A DNA stretch of 64,000 nt. Origin: Eublepharis macularius (Eukaryota; Chordata; Lepidosauria; Squamata; Eublepharidae). Made by a program: the position numbers and the translations under genes. The stretch is from NCBI RefSeq assembly GCF_028583425.1, contig NC_072792.1:158168676-158232675 (forward strand), written 5' to 3'. Below are positions 35,413-45,739 of the stretch, piece by piece (within the stretch, counting starts at the first letter, position 1; each line of letters begins with the position of its first letter). Under the pieces are notes generated by a model. The model was not told the origin of the DNA, did not search any database, and saw nothing but the letters and a program-made list of their open reading frames with translations.

Positions 35413-36149
35413 GTGAACGGGGAGGAGCTTCCCTTAAAGCCGCTGGGGCCGCGGAGGCGCCCGCCGAGCTGGCATCGCGTCAGGACCGCGCGGGAGACGA
35501 GCGCGAAGCCGGCGGCAGCGGCATCCCGGAGCGCGGCGGCTTGGCTTGCGGCAGCCTCGGTTCCCGCCCGCGAGAGCTCAGCAAGGTGACGGGGCTGTGG
35601 CTGGCGGGTCCCCGCGGTGAAAGGACGGCTTCGGTTTGAAAGGGGGGCGGATGGGGGGAGATGCCTGGCGCTGGAACGGGGGTGGGGGGGCGCTGGAAAG
35701 GGGGTCGGAATCAGGCCGCGAGAGAGGAGCCTACAAGGGAAGGAGGATCGCGACACGTGTCGGCCGATTTCAGGGTGAAAAGGCATGTGAACGGGCCAGG
35801 AGCAGGACACCAGCATGTGCCTGTGTACATCTAAAACTGCATAGCAAAGGGTTGCGGTTTCTTTTCTTTTTCCTCCAAGGAATTTGGATTTCTGCTAGGA
35901 ATTCAAAGAACTATGTGCCGTGAGGCTCAACATTTGGAGCTGGAGAAGGTGTGCATTCCCGAACAGAAATATATAGTCAGATGTGGGGCGGGGGGGGGGC
36001 AGGTTTCCCTATGGATTTCCCCCCACACAATAATTTTGTAATGTTCCCGACCTCCTTTGGCCCCCATACTGACTGTAATGCAGAGTATCAACTGAGTAAC
36101 ACCCCTCCGAAGATAGTTTCAGGTGGGTTGCAGCCTTGGCCAGCAGTAG

Positions 36150-36315
36150 AAGAACCGCATCTGAGTCCAGACCAACCAGATTTGCAGAAGAAAAGCTTGC
36201 CAGAGCCAGAGCTCTCTTCTTCAGATACCTGAAGGTTTCTGATACCTGAAGAAGGGCGCTCAACGCTGGAAAGCTTATATCCTGAACATCTCTAAAATGC
36301 CACTGGACTTAAATC
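36150..36315. mobile_element. Hairpin element, decayed copy
   Basis: TCTTCTTCAGATACCTGAAG is mirrored by GATACCTGAAGAAGGGCGCT; the right part GGAAAGCTTATATCCTGAAC and AAATGCCACTGGACTTAAAT matches the family at 29880 and 37392. The left arm is eroded. Confidence 0.65.
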
Positions 36316-37198
36316 CCCCCATTAAGTTATGTTGGGAGATCGGGAGTTTTTCAGTAATTGGGTTAAACAAAGATTACATAGAACAGGAGGAGAGGAAGAC
36401 ACATCAAAAGTCCCCACTAGTCCCCCATTCTAAGGAAGAACAAACGAACTCTGGCATTTTTAGTACATGAGAAGTTGCACAGGTGGGAATCCCTTGCCTA
36501 AAAGCCTGCACACCATATACTTGGTCTCTCCCTCCCTTTACATCAAGTTAGAGCTGTGTTTAGAGTTTTAATGATTCAGTGCATGGAAGAGAGAAATATA
36601 TATCCCTTAACTGAGCCCTCTTCAAGTGCACTCAGGGTTTAGTGATTCAAAGAATAACACCCTTGGTGAGTAAAGCGTTAACATGCTTCAACAGCTCCCC
36701 AAATAGTAAGTCATAAAAAGTAATTTGACTTTTGCATGCCGCGTTCCCATGGATCAAGGAACGCCCATTTTCTTCCTTGGGGCAAGAAGGTGCTCGGTGA
36801 GGACATAAATTAATACCCATCAAATCTTTTTCCAGCTTAAAAGAACCTCCCATTTATGGTGAATTTTTTAATTAAGATCCTGTGTGCTGTTATATCTTTG
36901 CGTTTACAAGTTTTCTCATCATTCCTTAGTTGTTTGTCTTATATTGCTCTAGTGAAAATAATATTACTGAAGAAAAAAAGGAAGCAGGTGAGGCACACAA
37001 AGTCAGAAATGTTTTGTCAAGAAAGGAGGTCTTTCTCCCTCTCATGCACACACATTGTATAAATACAGTTGCAGCCATAATACCTGCAGTATAATTTGTA
37101 GATCTCGTATACAATGTTTGAAATATTGGCTGTGATGTGGATTGCCATTAACACTCATTCACTAATAAATATCCAGGCAGAAAGAGAATTCTGCATGT

Positions 37199-37265
37199 AT
37201 TTATATTATGTATAGTCTGCCATTCTCACTGAGGTTCAAAGTAGATAACACGGTGTAAGTCAATG
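37199..37265 (-). repeat. L2-type LINE 3' tail
   Basis: ATTTATATTATGTATAGTCT, then GCCATTCTCACTGAGG; decayed version of the tail at 34748. Confidence 0.5.
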
Positions 37266-37391
37266 CAATCAGTAAGTTGAGAGACATCTAATAAGCAACG
37301 ATGCACGTGATTGAGTGGAGAAGGGCCAAACAGGCAGAGGTAACAGTGCATCCAAGTAGTGGAACCCTGTACACATCAATCGCCTTGCAGG

Positions 37392-37556
37392 ATTTTGCTC
37401 CAGTGGCACCTTAGAGACAGATAAGATTTTTAGGTGTCTGAAGAAGGGAGCTCTTACTCTCGAAAGCTTACACTCTGAAAATCTTGTTGGTCTCTAAGGT
37501 GCCACTGGACTAAAATCCTGTTGTCCTACTGCAGACCAACACGGCTACCCACCTAA
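37392..37556. mobile_element. Hairpin element (GGTGCCACTGGA sub-family)
   Basis: GATTTTGCTCCAGTGGCACC ... GGTGCCACTGGACTAAAATC pair as arms. The stem includes AAGAAGGGAGCTC and CTCGAAAGCTTACACT. The unpaired tail reads ACTGCAGACCAACACGGCTA. It is the cleanest copy of this sub-family. Confidence 0.8.
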
Positions 37557-37829
37557 CAATCCCCTTGTAGTAAGCAACCTTGTTTTGAGTGAGGACAGCA
37601 GCCAGAACAGAGCTTTTTTATGGTTTGCCGGGATGAGCCAACTGCTTCTAAATCCAAATAATAATGGCTTGGATTCCTTCACCAAGTTGTAACAAGCCAT
37701 TTTACATATTTTTCTTCTTGAAAAATTTAATATACAAATGGCAACTCAAGAATCTTTTCTATTACAGTTGGCCTAGTAAATAAATGCTGTGTTTTTTCAG
37801 TCAGCATATATGGCAAAACGGGCACTTGC

Positions 37830-38005
37830 TCTGTCATTCGTGTGTGTGTTATGTGCCGCCAGGTCACTTCCAACGTATGTTAACCTCCAAAACGTCTTAG
37901 CATTAACAGCCTTGCTCAGATCTGGTAGATGTGGCTTCCTTTATTTAGTACAGCCATCTCATTTCGGGTCTTCCTCTTTTCCTACCGCCTTCCACTGTAA
38001 TTCAT
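37830..38005 (+). repeat. Dispersed repeat fragment, unclassified
   Basis: Text of the type GTGCCGCCAGGTCACTTCCA ... AACAGCCTTGCTCAGATCTG ... CGGGTCTTCCTCTTTTCCTA is familiar to me as an interspersed reptile repeat, related at its start to the tail of the 5S-derived SINE at 28663. The class is not certain. Confidence 0.45.
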
Positions 38006-38864
38006 ATAGAAAAATAAATTTCAAGGATTAAAAAATAAATGTCAATGCATCTTTACTTTCAAACAAAGTAATTTTAAGGCAGTCCTGAGAATAAGAGTGT
38101 TAAAATAGTTTTCAAATTGAAAATGGCTATTATTTTCTGTAATAATAGCCATAGTGAATAGCTGTAACTATCTGTACCTTAAGGCTTTTAAAATGGGAGA
38201 TGAGAAAATTAACACCTGAATATTGAAAAGTTTTCTTGAATGTCTCTTAATTTCATTAAGCTTCCAGGACAGCAGTCCTAGACTCAGACTCATAGTTATC
38301 TACTAGACCTGTTATACAAGTACGTTTCCTTCTATACAAGGAACTTTCTATTTGTCAATTCTCAGGTTGCACCACTGGCGAAATTTAATTCATTGAGGTG
38401 ATGTCAAAGCAAAACCCTTGAATTTCCCCCCTCTTTTTTTTTGGTTCAGTGCTGTGAGAATTAAAATAATATTTTGAAAGGGTTCCTCTTATGCAACACT
38501 GGGTAGGTAGTTAGCAGAAGTGTATTTGATTTGTGGTCATAAATCTGCATTCCTTCCTAAACTAATCCTGAGGAGGGAGGAATGAATAGAGAAGGAAGTT
38601 AAAGAATTTCAGTGTCATTAAGGGTACTTTTAATCTTGAACCCAAATCTGCCCTTTTCCTCATCAAAGCCATGAAAATCTGTGACATGATCCTCTTCCTT
38701 AGAACTACTCTGCATAATTAAAGCTACCACGTCAGTCAAGCATTCATGTTATAACTTGCTGGGGATTTGTGCATGTTGCAATTTGGTGTGGCCTTAGCTG
38801 TGTAGGCTACACAAAAACCACAGTATTTATTTGTGCTGCTGTACCAATATGGTATGCCCATGTG

Positions 38865-39245
38865 CAGGGACGGCGCAACCATAGAGGCCAGGTAGGCGGT
38901 GGCCTCAGGTGCGAGGGCACTGGAGAAGCGCCGGAGGGGGTGTTGGGGGCGGAGGTGTGTGCCGCAGAGCTGGCGTGGCTGGCCCGCAGCTGCTGCCGCC
39001 AGCCAGCCCCATGCCGCCGCCGCCACACGACCCAGCCAGGCACAGCAGCCACGAGCCGCTGCCGGGGCGGCGTGCAGAGCGCGGAGCAGCCTCCACCCAC
39101 CACCCCAGCCATCCACCAGTGAATGCCCCTGGCTTGCGCTGCGCGATGGTGTCATTGTGCGATGATGTCATCGCGCAGTCCGTGGCGCGTGCGCACTGTT
39201 CGCGCAGGGGGGGCACAGGCGCCAGAAACCCTGGCGCCGGCAGTG
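38865..39245. mobile_element. GC-rich hAT-like nonautonomous element, copy 2 (381 bp)
   Basis: Starts CAGGGACGGCGCAACC and ends GGCGCCGGCAGTG. The exact 8-bp duplication CCCATGTG flanks it (38857-38864 and 39246-39253). The CpG-rich inside yields six long overlapping frames on both strands, none protein-like. It includes GATGATGTCATCGCGCAGTC, a motif shared with copy 3. It lies inside the predicted GJB2 intron. Confidence 0.87.
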
Positions 39246-39407
39246 CCCATGTGTGTAGATAAATTTTTAGGAAAAGCAAAGTAGGTACTGGGATATTTTA
39301 TGCTCGACCTTCTTCTGTTGATGAGTTGCATAATTTTTCTAGACAAGCATTCAAGCAACACTGACAGTGAGAAGATTGAGGACAAGCCTGATCTTAATTA
39401 CAACCAG

Positions 39408-40017
39408 AAACAACATCCAAAAATGATGTATAAATACCAGTCATTACAATCTGCACATATCAACAGTTCTTCCAATAAGTCCTATGGTAACAAAATTCAT
39501 CCAATATCGATTCAATGATGATGGCCGACATTTAATTACTTGCTGCAAGAGAGGCGTACATTGTAAACCTTTGGGGTCAGGGAAATGTGGATATTCTTTG
39601 TGCCCTTGAAAATGTGTAAAATACAAAACAGGACGGGTGAGCTGGCTTCTCTGTTGGGCTCTTTGGGGGTCTTGCACCCCTGGGATGCAGTATCCAACCT
39701 GTAAAGAAAAGAATATAGAAAGAAGACATCTGCACCATCATATCTACAGAATTTGGTGCACTTACCTGATGAACTGCATATGATAGTGGTTGTCACTTTA
39801 AGACCTTACTCTGGTGGCTCTGCAAAAGAAAGAGAAATAAGGATTTTGTCATCGTTGGACTGTGTTATGGAAGAACATATGTGTATTAGTTCAAATCTGT
39901 ATTTGAGATAATTTTTATATTGGATGAATTTTGTTACCATCAGAATTACTAGAAGAACTGTTGATATGTACAGATTGTATTGATTGGTATTTATACATAG
40001 TTTTAGGATGTTTGTAT
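39408..40017. repeat. Inverted repeat, about 100-bp arms, about 400-bp spacer
   Basis: Left arm 39408-39507 (ATGTATAAATACCAGTCATT ... TGGTAACAAAATTCATCCAA) is mirrored by 39916-40017 (TTGGATGAATTTTGTTACCA ... GGTATTTATACATAG) at roughly 85-90% by eye. The spacer has no recognisable gene. Probably a decayed foldback or TIR element. Confidence 0.75.
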
Positions 40018-40167
40018 GAAACTGCATATGCTGCATATTTATTCACTGATTGCACTGGTCACTTTAAATAAATATATATGATTCTATACATTTTGGTTTA
40101 TTGTGTCCTCCTCCAGTGTAGGGGGGTCCTGGTTGTTTTCTGCTGTTGCTTCCTGGAGGAGCTTCTC

Positions 40168-40530
40168 TTATGTATTCTTAGCCTCCAGGTGGTAGCTGGA
40201 GAGGGTGGGGGAGGGGAGGGACCTTAGCAGGGCATAATGCTATAGAGTTCACTCTCCAAAACAGCCATTTTATCCAGGGAAACTGATCTCTGTTGCCTCT
40301 AGAGCAGTTGTAATTCTGGGAGATCTCCAGCCACCACCTGGAGGCTGGCAACCCTATTAGGATTGCCAACTCCTGGTTGGGAAATTCCTGGAGATTGGGG
40401 TGGTGGAGCCTTGAGGATGGGGTTTGGGGAGGGGTATAATGCTATGTAGTCCATCCTCCAAAGCTGCCATTTTCTCCAGGGGAACTGATCTCTGGAGTCT
40501 AGAAATCAGGGCAAGGAAGCTGATGGCTCT
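40168..40530 (-). repeat. Two dispersed lizard repeats, back to back
   Basis: 40168-40356 carries the family modules and ends GGAGGCTGGCAACCCTA; 40361-40530 begins GATTGCCAACTCCTGG and holds AAATTCCTGGAGATTGGGG, TATAATGCTATGTAGTCCAT and GGGGAACTGATCTCTGGAG. Same family as 3536 and 34822. A GC-rich remnant of the 1998 family (GACCTGATAACCCTAGAG) lies at 40640-40712. Confidence 0.65.
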
Positions 40531-40729
40531 ATAGAACCACCAATACCTTGGAACAATTTTGCTTAAGCCAAATGGAAGCAAACTGCAAATGCCACTTTGT
40601 CTCCATCTTAACTATCAATGGGCTTTGTGCACACATGAGGAGACCAGAAAGGTACGTTCCAGGTCCCCCTCCTCCTGCTGGGAGAGTTAGGGGACCTGAT
40701 AACCCTAGAGGTGAGGTGGGTAGCAACTA

Positions 40730-41060
40730 GAGTCAAGGCCTTTGCAGTGGTGGCACCTCACTTTTGGAAAAACCCTTCCTGTTCAAGCTCACCTGGAACC
40801 TACTTTAGTTTCATTTAGGCGCCAAACTGAAACTCATCTTTTTACCTAGGCATTTGATTTGCAGTTTTATCTTATCAGCTTTTTAATGCTCTGCTTCTGT
40901 TTATGGATAATTATATGCTGCTTATGCTTAATTGTATGATTTGGTTTTTTAATGGTTTTTTTTTAATATTGCAGTTTTAATTGTAAGACACATTGAGCAG
41001 GACTCTGAAGAGGTCGCATAGAAATAGCCTAAGTAAATAAATAAATAAGGCTTTTTAAAT
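40730..41060 (+). mobile_element. L2-type LINE 3' end
   Basis: GCAGTGGTGGCACCTCACTT, then GAACCTACTTTAGTTTC-like coding remains, ending ACACATTGAGCAGGACTCTG and AAGTAAATAAATAAATAAGG. It is 5'-truncated and lies about 200 bp before the GJB2 coding exon. Confidence 0.7.
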
Positions 41061-41239
41061 AAATAGAGTTGTAGTGGAGAAACCAAGTTTTAAGTTATTT
41101 TTTAATTATTCCTTCTCTCCTTCCTCTTAGTACTGTCTGGAAATAGCTTGATTTTCCTGTTAATTTGTTTACTAGTGCCTGAGATCCTCTCACTTCATAA
41201 AATGTTATTACCGAGTAGAATTACTGATAATTTGCCATT

Positions 41240-41279
41240 TTAATTTTGCTTTAATAGGTCAAAGGACATACACGGAGCC
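41240..41279 (+). promoter_or_regulatory. GJB2: GJB2 splice acceptor and 22-nt 5'UTR of the coding exon
   Basis: TTAATTTTGCTTTAATAG ends in AG at 41256-41257; the exon begins at 41258, 22 nt upstream of the ATG, exactly as in human GJB2 where exon 2 starts at c.-22. The start context has G at -3 and G at +4. Confidence 0.88.
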
Positions 41280-41957
41280 ATGGACTGGGGATCCCTCCAA
41301 GCCATCTTAGGAGGCGTCAACAAACATTCTACAAGCATTGGGAAGATCTGGCTGACTGTCCTGTTCATTTTCCGCATCATGATTCTTGTGGTAGCTGCAG
41401 AAAAGGTCTGGGGAGATGAACAACAAGATTTTGTTTGTAATACTCTACAACCTGGATGCAAAAATGTCTGCTATGATGAATTCTTCCCCATTTCTCACAT
41501 TAGACTCTGGGCTCTGCAACTCATTTTTGTGTCCACTCCTGCACTTTTGGTGGCAATGCATGTTGCCTACAGAAGGCGTGAAAAGAAACGGAAATGCAGC
41601 GAGAACATTGACATTGAAAAACTGAAACGGCAAAAGTTTCACATTGAGGGGCCCTTATGGTGGACATACACCAGCAGCATTTTCTTCCGAATTATCTTTG
41701 AATCTGTCTTCATGTATACATTTTATTTCATGTACAAAGGGTACAAAATGCCACGCTTAGTAAAATGTGACGCTTGGCCTTGCCCAAATATGGTAGACTG
41801 CTTTGTTTCCCGACCCACTGAGAAAACCATGTTTACTATTTTCATGCTGGCTGTGTCAGGCATCTGTATGCTCCTGAATGTGGTTGAGTTGTGTTACTTA
41901 GTGCTAAAATTTTGCATGAAAAAACCTAAGACCATAAAATCACTGCCCCACCACTAG
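41280..41957 (+). CDS. GJB2: Gap junction beta-2 protein (connexin 26)
   Basis: Encodes a 225-residue beta connexin; human GJB2 is 226. Forms gap-junction channels and hemichannels, alone or with connexin 30, in cochlear supporting cells and skin (family knowledge). Seen here: MDWG start; membrane segments at about 21-40, 76-97, 125-146 and 184-206; first-loop C53, C60, C64; second-loop C163, C168, C174; and SRPTEK at 177-182. The short cytoplasmic tail (about 18 residues) identifies GJB2 against GJB6. The first 41 residues are identical to those of GJB6 in this window, yet about half of these codons differ silently, so selection rather than recent conversion explains the match. Oddities: the cytoplasmic loop is 6 residues shorter than in human, with a cysteine at 106; the tail is 5 residues longer (ending SLPHH); and E41-K42 replaces human K41-E42. 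Intact frame with no interruption. Confidence 0.97.
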   Translation: MDWGSLQAILGGVNKHSTSIGKIWLTVLFIFRIMILVVAAEKVWGDEQQDFVCNTLQPGCKNVCYDEFFPISHIRLWALQLIFVSTPALLVAMHVAYRRREKKRKCSENIDIEKLKRQKFHIEGPLWWTYTSSIFFRIIFESVFMYTFYFMYKGYKMPRLVKCDAWPCPNMVDCFVSRPTEKTMFTIFMLAVSGICMLLNVVELCYLVLKFCMKKPKTIKSLPHH

Positions 41958-42239
41958 CCACTATTCACTCATGCACCCAATATTTGCATTAATTTCAGAA
42001 AATGGTCAAAAATATTTCCAGACTCCCTGACTATTATATGATGCACTTATTTGATGGCCATTGCGCTCTGCTCAGCACTGACTCCAGTGTCCACAACAAG
42101 GCAGGGCCTAATACATAATATATGAAACTACTACAAGTTCTTACTGCTGTTGAAAAGCTTTGGTTTTAATTAGAAGAGATTGTCTTTAAAATATGTACGT
42201 TGTCTAATATCCATTTTCCAGCAGAATGTTGCTGCAAAT

Positions 42240-42320
42240 ATAAACTCACACTGTTGCCTTGGTACCCTATTTTGGGTGGAAAGGCAGCATATAAATGTTT
42301 TAAATAAAATAAATAAACAT
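42240..42320 (+). repeat. L2-type LINE 3' tail in the GJB2 3'UTR
   Basis: GGTACCCTATTTTGGGTGGA, then AAGGCAGCATATAAATGTTT and TAAATAAAATAAATAAA. The same ending occurs at 57565-57620. It supplies several AATAAA hexamers that could act as poly(A) signals. Confidence 0.7.
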
Positions 42321-42564
42321 GTTCAAAAGATTTGACTAACTTGAGATGAAGTAATGGAATTTACACTCCTTTGCCTCTAAATATCAAACGAGCTTGCCAG
42401 CTGCCAAATTCCTACCTAGCTTAACAGTGAATCTGAGTTAAGAACTCTCACCTCCTCAGTTCCACCTACCCAGTCTGGACGGAGGCAGCCAAGAGGAAAT
42501 TCTTTATGCATAGTCCGTCTATCTTTTCTTTATTCCTCCATTCCCACCCCTGTGATTTGCTATT

Positions 42565-42824
42565 CAGGGCTTTTTTTCTGGGAAAAGAGGTGGTGGAACT
42601 CAGTGGGTTGCCCTCAGAGAAAATGGTCACTTGGCTAGTGGCCCCGTCCCCTGATCTCCAGACAGAGGGGAGTTTAGATTGCCCTCTGTGCCACTGAGCG
42701 GCGCGGAGGGCAAACTAAACTCCCCTCTGTCTGGAGATCAGGGGGCGGAGCCACCAGCCATGTGACCATTTTCAAGAGGTTCCGGAACTCCGTTCCCCCA
42801 CATTCCCCCTGAAAAAAAGCTCTG
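42565..42824 (-). mobile_element. hAT-like MITE, copy 4 (260 bp), inside the GJB2 3'UTR
   Basis: Reverse orientation: CAGGGCTTTTTTTCTGGGAA ... CCCCCTGAAAAAAAGCTCTG. The flanks TTGCTATT (42557-42564) and CTGCTATG (42825-42832) match 6/8, so the duplication is ageing. The internal hairpin GATCTCCAGACAGAGGGGAG and its mirror are present. Confidence 0.85.
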
Positions 42825-43682
42825 CTGCTATGGCGTAGCTGAAACATTACACGTTAACATCCAAAAGAAAAATGTAGCATTTGATTGCTATCCTTAGGAT
42901 TCCAGTTGACCATTCCTGGGATAAACAATTTCAAACTTCTACCACTGCATTTAGCAAGAGGACTGAGCATACCCTAGAAGAGAACGTGAAGTGGATTACT
43001 TGAAATGGGGAACCTTGCCACTACTTGCTCTTCTGTAATAAAAACAAACAAACAAATTGCCTTTCATTTAGGAAGACTGTTCTCTGCTTAAAACCTTCTT
43101 CTGTACAGCTCTTCCTTTATAAGAAACTGGACACCGTATAGAAAGAAATAACCATAGTGCTATTATGAACAGTCTGAGGAAAACACAAACGTGTAAATAA
43201 GGATTATCGAAAATTAGTAACTCTGTCACTGTGAGAACATCCCTAATCCAGCCATGACGAACCAGAACTTTGGTTTATTTCATGTTTCTGCCTGTTGCAT
43301 GCGTAACTGCCTGTTTTACTGCCAAGAGAGCACTCTGTTAGGACCAATTCTTCAGTATTACAAAATATTTTATTTGTATCAATGATTTTTTTTACTTTAT
43401 GCTCTACTTATAACTAAATCACATTTTCCACACCTGCAGCTGTTTGTTTGTTTGTTTACTTGAAGAGTTAGAGGGTGATAATATGTTTACACCAAAAAGA
43501 GAATGTAAATCAAGTAAAAAGCCTATTACTGTAAATACAGGTACTTGAAATTTATATATATAAGTCACACTATGTTTGTAAATATTTTGAAGACTTGCTT
43601 AAACTATGTCATTTGTATGAATGGATAATGGTGTTTTCAGAAAGCAGCCCAGCTGCAGCAGCTATGAATGATAAAGTAATAT

Positions 43683-43688
43683 AATAAA
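43683..43688 (+). promoter_or_regulatory. GJB2: Candidate GJB2 poly(A) signal
   Basis: AATAAA in ATATAATAAAAGGGC, outside any recognised repeat, after a unique stretch that lacks other strong signals. Confidence 0.5.
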
Positions 43689-43989
43689 AGGGCTTTCAAA
43701 ACAAACAGTTGCCGTTTCATTTTCTATTGCATCATCGCCTGGAGCAACAAAGAAATTGGAAGTAAAATGAAGATGCATGATAATAACTGTTACAAGGCAA
43801 ATTATTTGGAAATAATAAATAGAGGAGCAGACAAGCAGATTAAGAAAACAACAGAGATAGGAGCCAACATATATTTTAACATCCAGAGCCAATTTAAGTT
43901 AGTGGCTTTGCCTCCGATTGCAAATTGTGTGGGTTCTTTTTACCATGTTTGCACTCACGTTTGCACTGCCTCCATTTATTAATTAAAAT

Positions 43990-45010
43990 AGTTATCTTGT
44001 CCCCTGCTGCCAATGGAGGAACATTAGAGCAGCTCACAAAAGGGAAAGCACCAAGAAAGGTAATACTCAATAGTCTAGAAACCACACAAATCAGACATTC
44101 ACATTAAAACATTAGCCTGTTAATCAAAGGGACTAAATTAACAATATATACACCCTCAAGTGCTCTCCTAAACAGTTCAGTTTTACACAATGTTTTGAAA
44201 ACCACAAGAGCATATTCCTGATGTGTTCAGGGAGACCATTTCATAAAGAAGAGAAATTATAGTAAAAGCTTGCTGTTGGGTGGTAGCAATTCTTGCAATG
44301 CAGCAGAAAGGAACAGATAAATGGAATTGCAGAGATGAATGAAGCTGCCACACAGGTTCAAATGGAAAGAGAGAGCCTTGAAGTATGTTGGTTCCAGCTT
44401 TGCAGAGGTGGAAGCCAGAAGGTAGAAGCCAGCACCTTGAACTGAACCCAGAAACACACAGGTAACCAATATAAAGATTTTAAGATAGGAATATGACAAA
44501 ACAGCCAGCTCCAATCAATCATGCAGTCATATTCTGAATCAACGAGTTTCTCAGTTGTCTTTAAGGGCAGCCCCAAGCAAAATTATAGTAATCTAGCATT
44601 AATGTTACAGTAGAATGGATCACAATGGCTAGAACAGCTGCATTTAAACGGAGAAAAACTGAGTGGTAAATGAAGTTGAAAAAATATATTCTTGACAAAT
44701 AATATATTTCTTTTCTTCAGCAATCAAGCTGGGACAGTCTGGGGAACTTGCAGTAGAATCTGCAAAAGTAAGGCTTGCCTTCGGGTAAGCAGTAAATTCT
44801 CCTCCACAGTATCAGTCTTGCCAACCAGCATCACCTCTGTCTTGTCTGGGTTCTTATCTATTCTTCTTCAGCCACTTGACCACAACATCAAAGTACTGAC
44901 CAAGAACACAGGTGGTAGCTTCTGGTGATCTGTTCAAAGAAATACAGCACTGATTGTCACCAGCGTACTGATGACACCCAACTCCTTGATTTTGGACAAT
45001 CACATTCAAA
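43990..45010 (-). mobile_element. L2-type LINE, decayed antisense copy
   Basis: Minus-strand text keeps GLPLKTTEKLV (about 44540-44576) and LYWLPVCFWVQFKVLAST (about 44430-44480), corresponding to GLP..., LHWLP and FKVL blocks of L2. The plus-strand stretch CATCACCTCTGTCTTGTCTG (about 44829) is the antisense of the LINE coding region just upstream. The tail lies at 43990-44040 (TATCTTGTCCCCTGCTGCC). Confidence 0.6.
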
Positions 45011-45147
45011 GTTCTTAGACAGATAATAAAAAATCACTTCCTTCATAGACAGTTGAGGCTCTCCTACAGGATTTCCAGTCTAAATTAGATTTTTTTTTAG
45101 AAACCTTCAAACCAGATTAAAACAAGGATGCTGCCTGTCATAGAGCA

Positions 45148-45205
45148 AGATTCGGGTCCAGTAGCCCCTTAAGGACCAACTAGATTTCCAGAGTCAAAGC
45201 TCTCA
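45148..45205. repeat. Hairpin-element fragment
   Basis: GATTCGGGTCCAGTAGCCCC, then TTAAGGACCAACTAGATTTC and GAGTCAAAGCTCTC: half of a copy of the 29880/37392 family. Confidence 0.55.
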
Positions 45206-45649
45206 TCTTGCTTTATATGGTTTTCAGAATGCATAAGAAAATGGGGTAGTAAAGAATAAAAAGTGCCAGAATCTACCTGCTGGTACTATAATATTTCCAG
45301 CTGCAGTTTCTGTATATTCTGATTTTTATTTATACCCCATTTTAGCCCATACTGAGGGCTTACATATAAAATGCTAAACAAACAAAACAAAGATACACAT
45401 TAACAGGTACTTATAGAACATTTTCCCACCAAAAATGAGTTATAAAGTCACCCTGGGCTGGTGCTGGTTCTGCTGGTCTGGCTGACACAGGGCCACAGGC
45501 TGCAAGCTACAGTTTAAGAGCCAAGGGCCAAGCCCAAGCTTCATAAAATGCGGAGAGGCAGATGCTCGGCCACAGGACTTGTTCAGCTGGCTCAGATACT
45601 CCCCAGTTCTTCCATTTATTTCAAGGATAGTTACTTCTAATTAGGTAAC

Positions 45650-45728
45650 AGTGCAATCTTATACAAAGTTACACCACTGATTTCAGTGGACTTAGACTGG
45701 AGTAACCCTGTACAGGATCACACTGCAA
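45650..45728. mobile_element. ~80-bp near-palindromic micro-element
   Basis: CAGTGCAATCTTATACAAAG ... TTTCAGTGGACTTAGACTGG, then AGTAACCCTGTACAGGATCA. Same family as 28576 and 53491. Confidence 0.6.
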
Positions 45729-45739
45729 GTGCAACTAGT

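Larger units (their letters stand above)
35095..35780 (+). promoter_or_regulatory. GJB2: CpG-rich island, probable GJB2 promoter
   Basis: Sharp rise in G+C and CpG density against an AT-rich background. Unlike the three other GC-rich blocks in the window, it has no terminal inverted repeats or target duplication, so it is not a transposon. It holds a GC box (GGGCGGG, 35171-35177) directly followed by TATAAA. The position is about 5.5-6 kb upstream of the GJB2 coding exon and on the same strand. GJB2 in mammals also has a CpG-island promoter with GC boxes and a noncoding exon 1. Confidence 0.8.
35413..41257 (+). other. GJB2: Predicted GJB2 intron 1 (about 5.8 kb)
   Basis: Bounded by the CAG|GTGAAC donor and the TTAATAG acceptor. 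It is crowded with repeats: hairpin elements (36150, 37392), a GC-rich hAT-like element (38865), a long inverted repeat (39408), dispersed repeats and an L2 tail. Unique stretches at 36320-37190 and 37565-38860 show no gene. Confidence 0.6.
41958..43700 (+). other. GJB2: Probable GJB2 3'UTR carrying two repeats
   Basis: No strong internal terminator besides A-rich LINE sequence. The best distal poly(A) signal is AATAAA at 43683-43688, giving a 3'UTR of about 1.7 kb, in keeping with the long 3'UTR of mammalian GJB2. Within it are an L2 tail (about 42240-42320, with its own AATAAA motifs) and a MITE (42565-42824). An early end near 42310 is the alternative. Confidence 0.55.

Noticed and set aside
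35013..35816. 267-residue minus-strand frame in the CpG island
   Set aside because: Low-complexity Pro/Arg/Ser-rich product of GC-rich DNA opposite the GJB2 promoter. No domain or homology recognised.
38865..39245. Alternative GJB2 promoter island
   Set aside because: Same reason: element ends and the CCCATGTG duplication are intact.
41280..41402. Recent gene conversion between GJB6 and GJB2 over the first 41 codons
   Set aside because: The proteins are identical there, but about half of the codons differ at silent positions, so purifying selection is enough to explain it.
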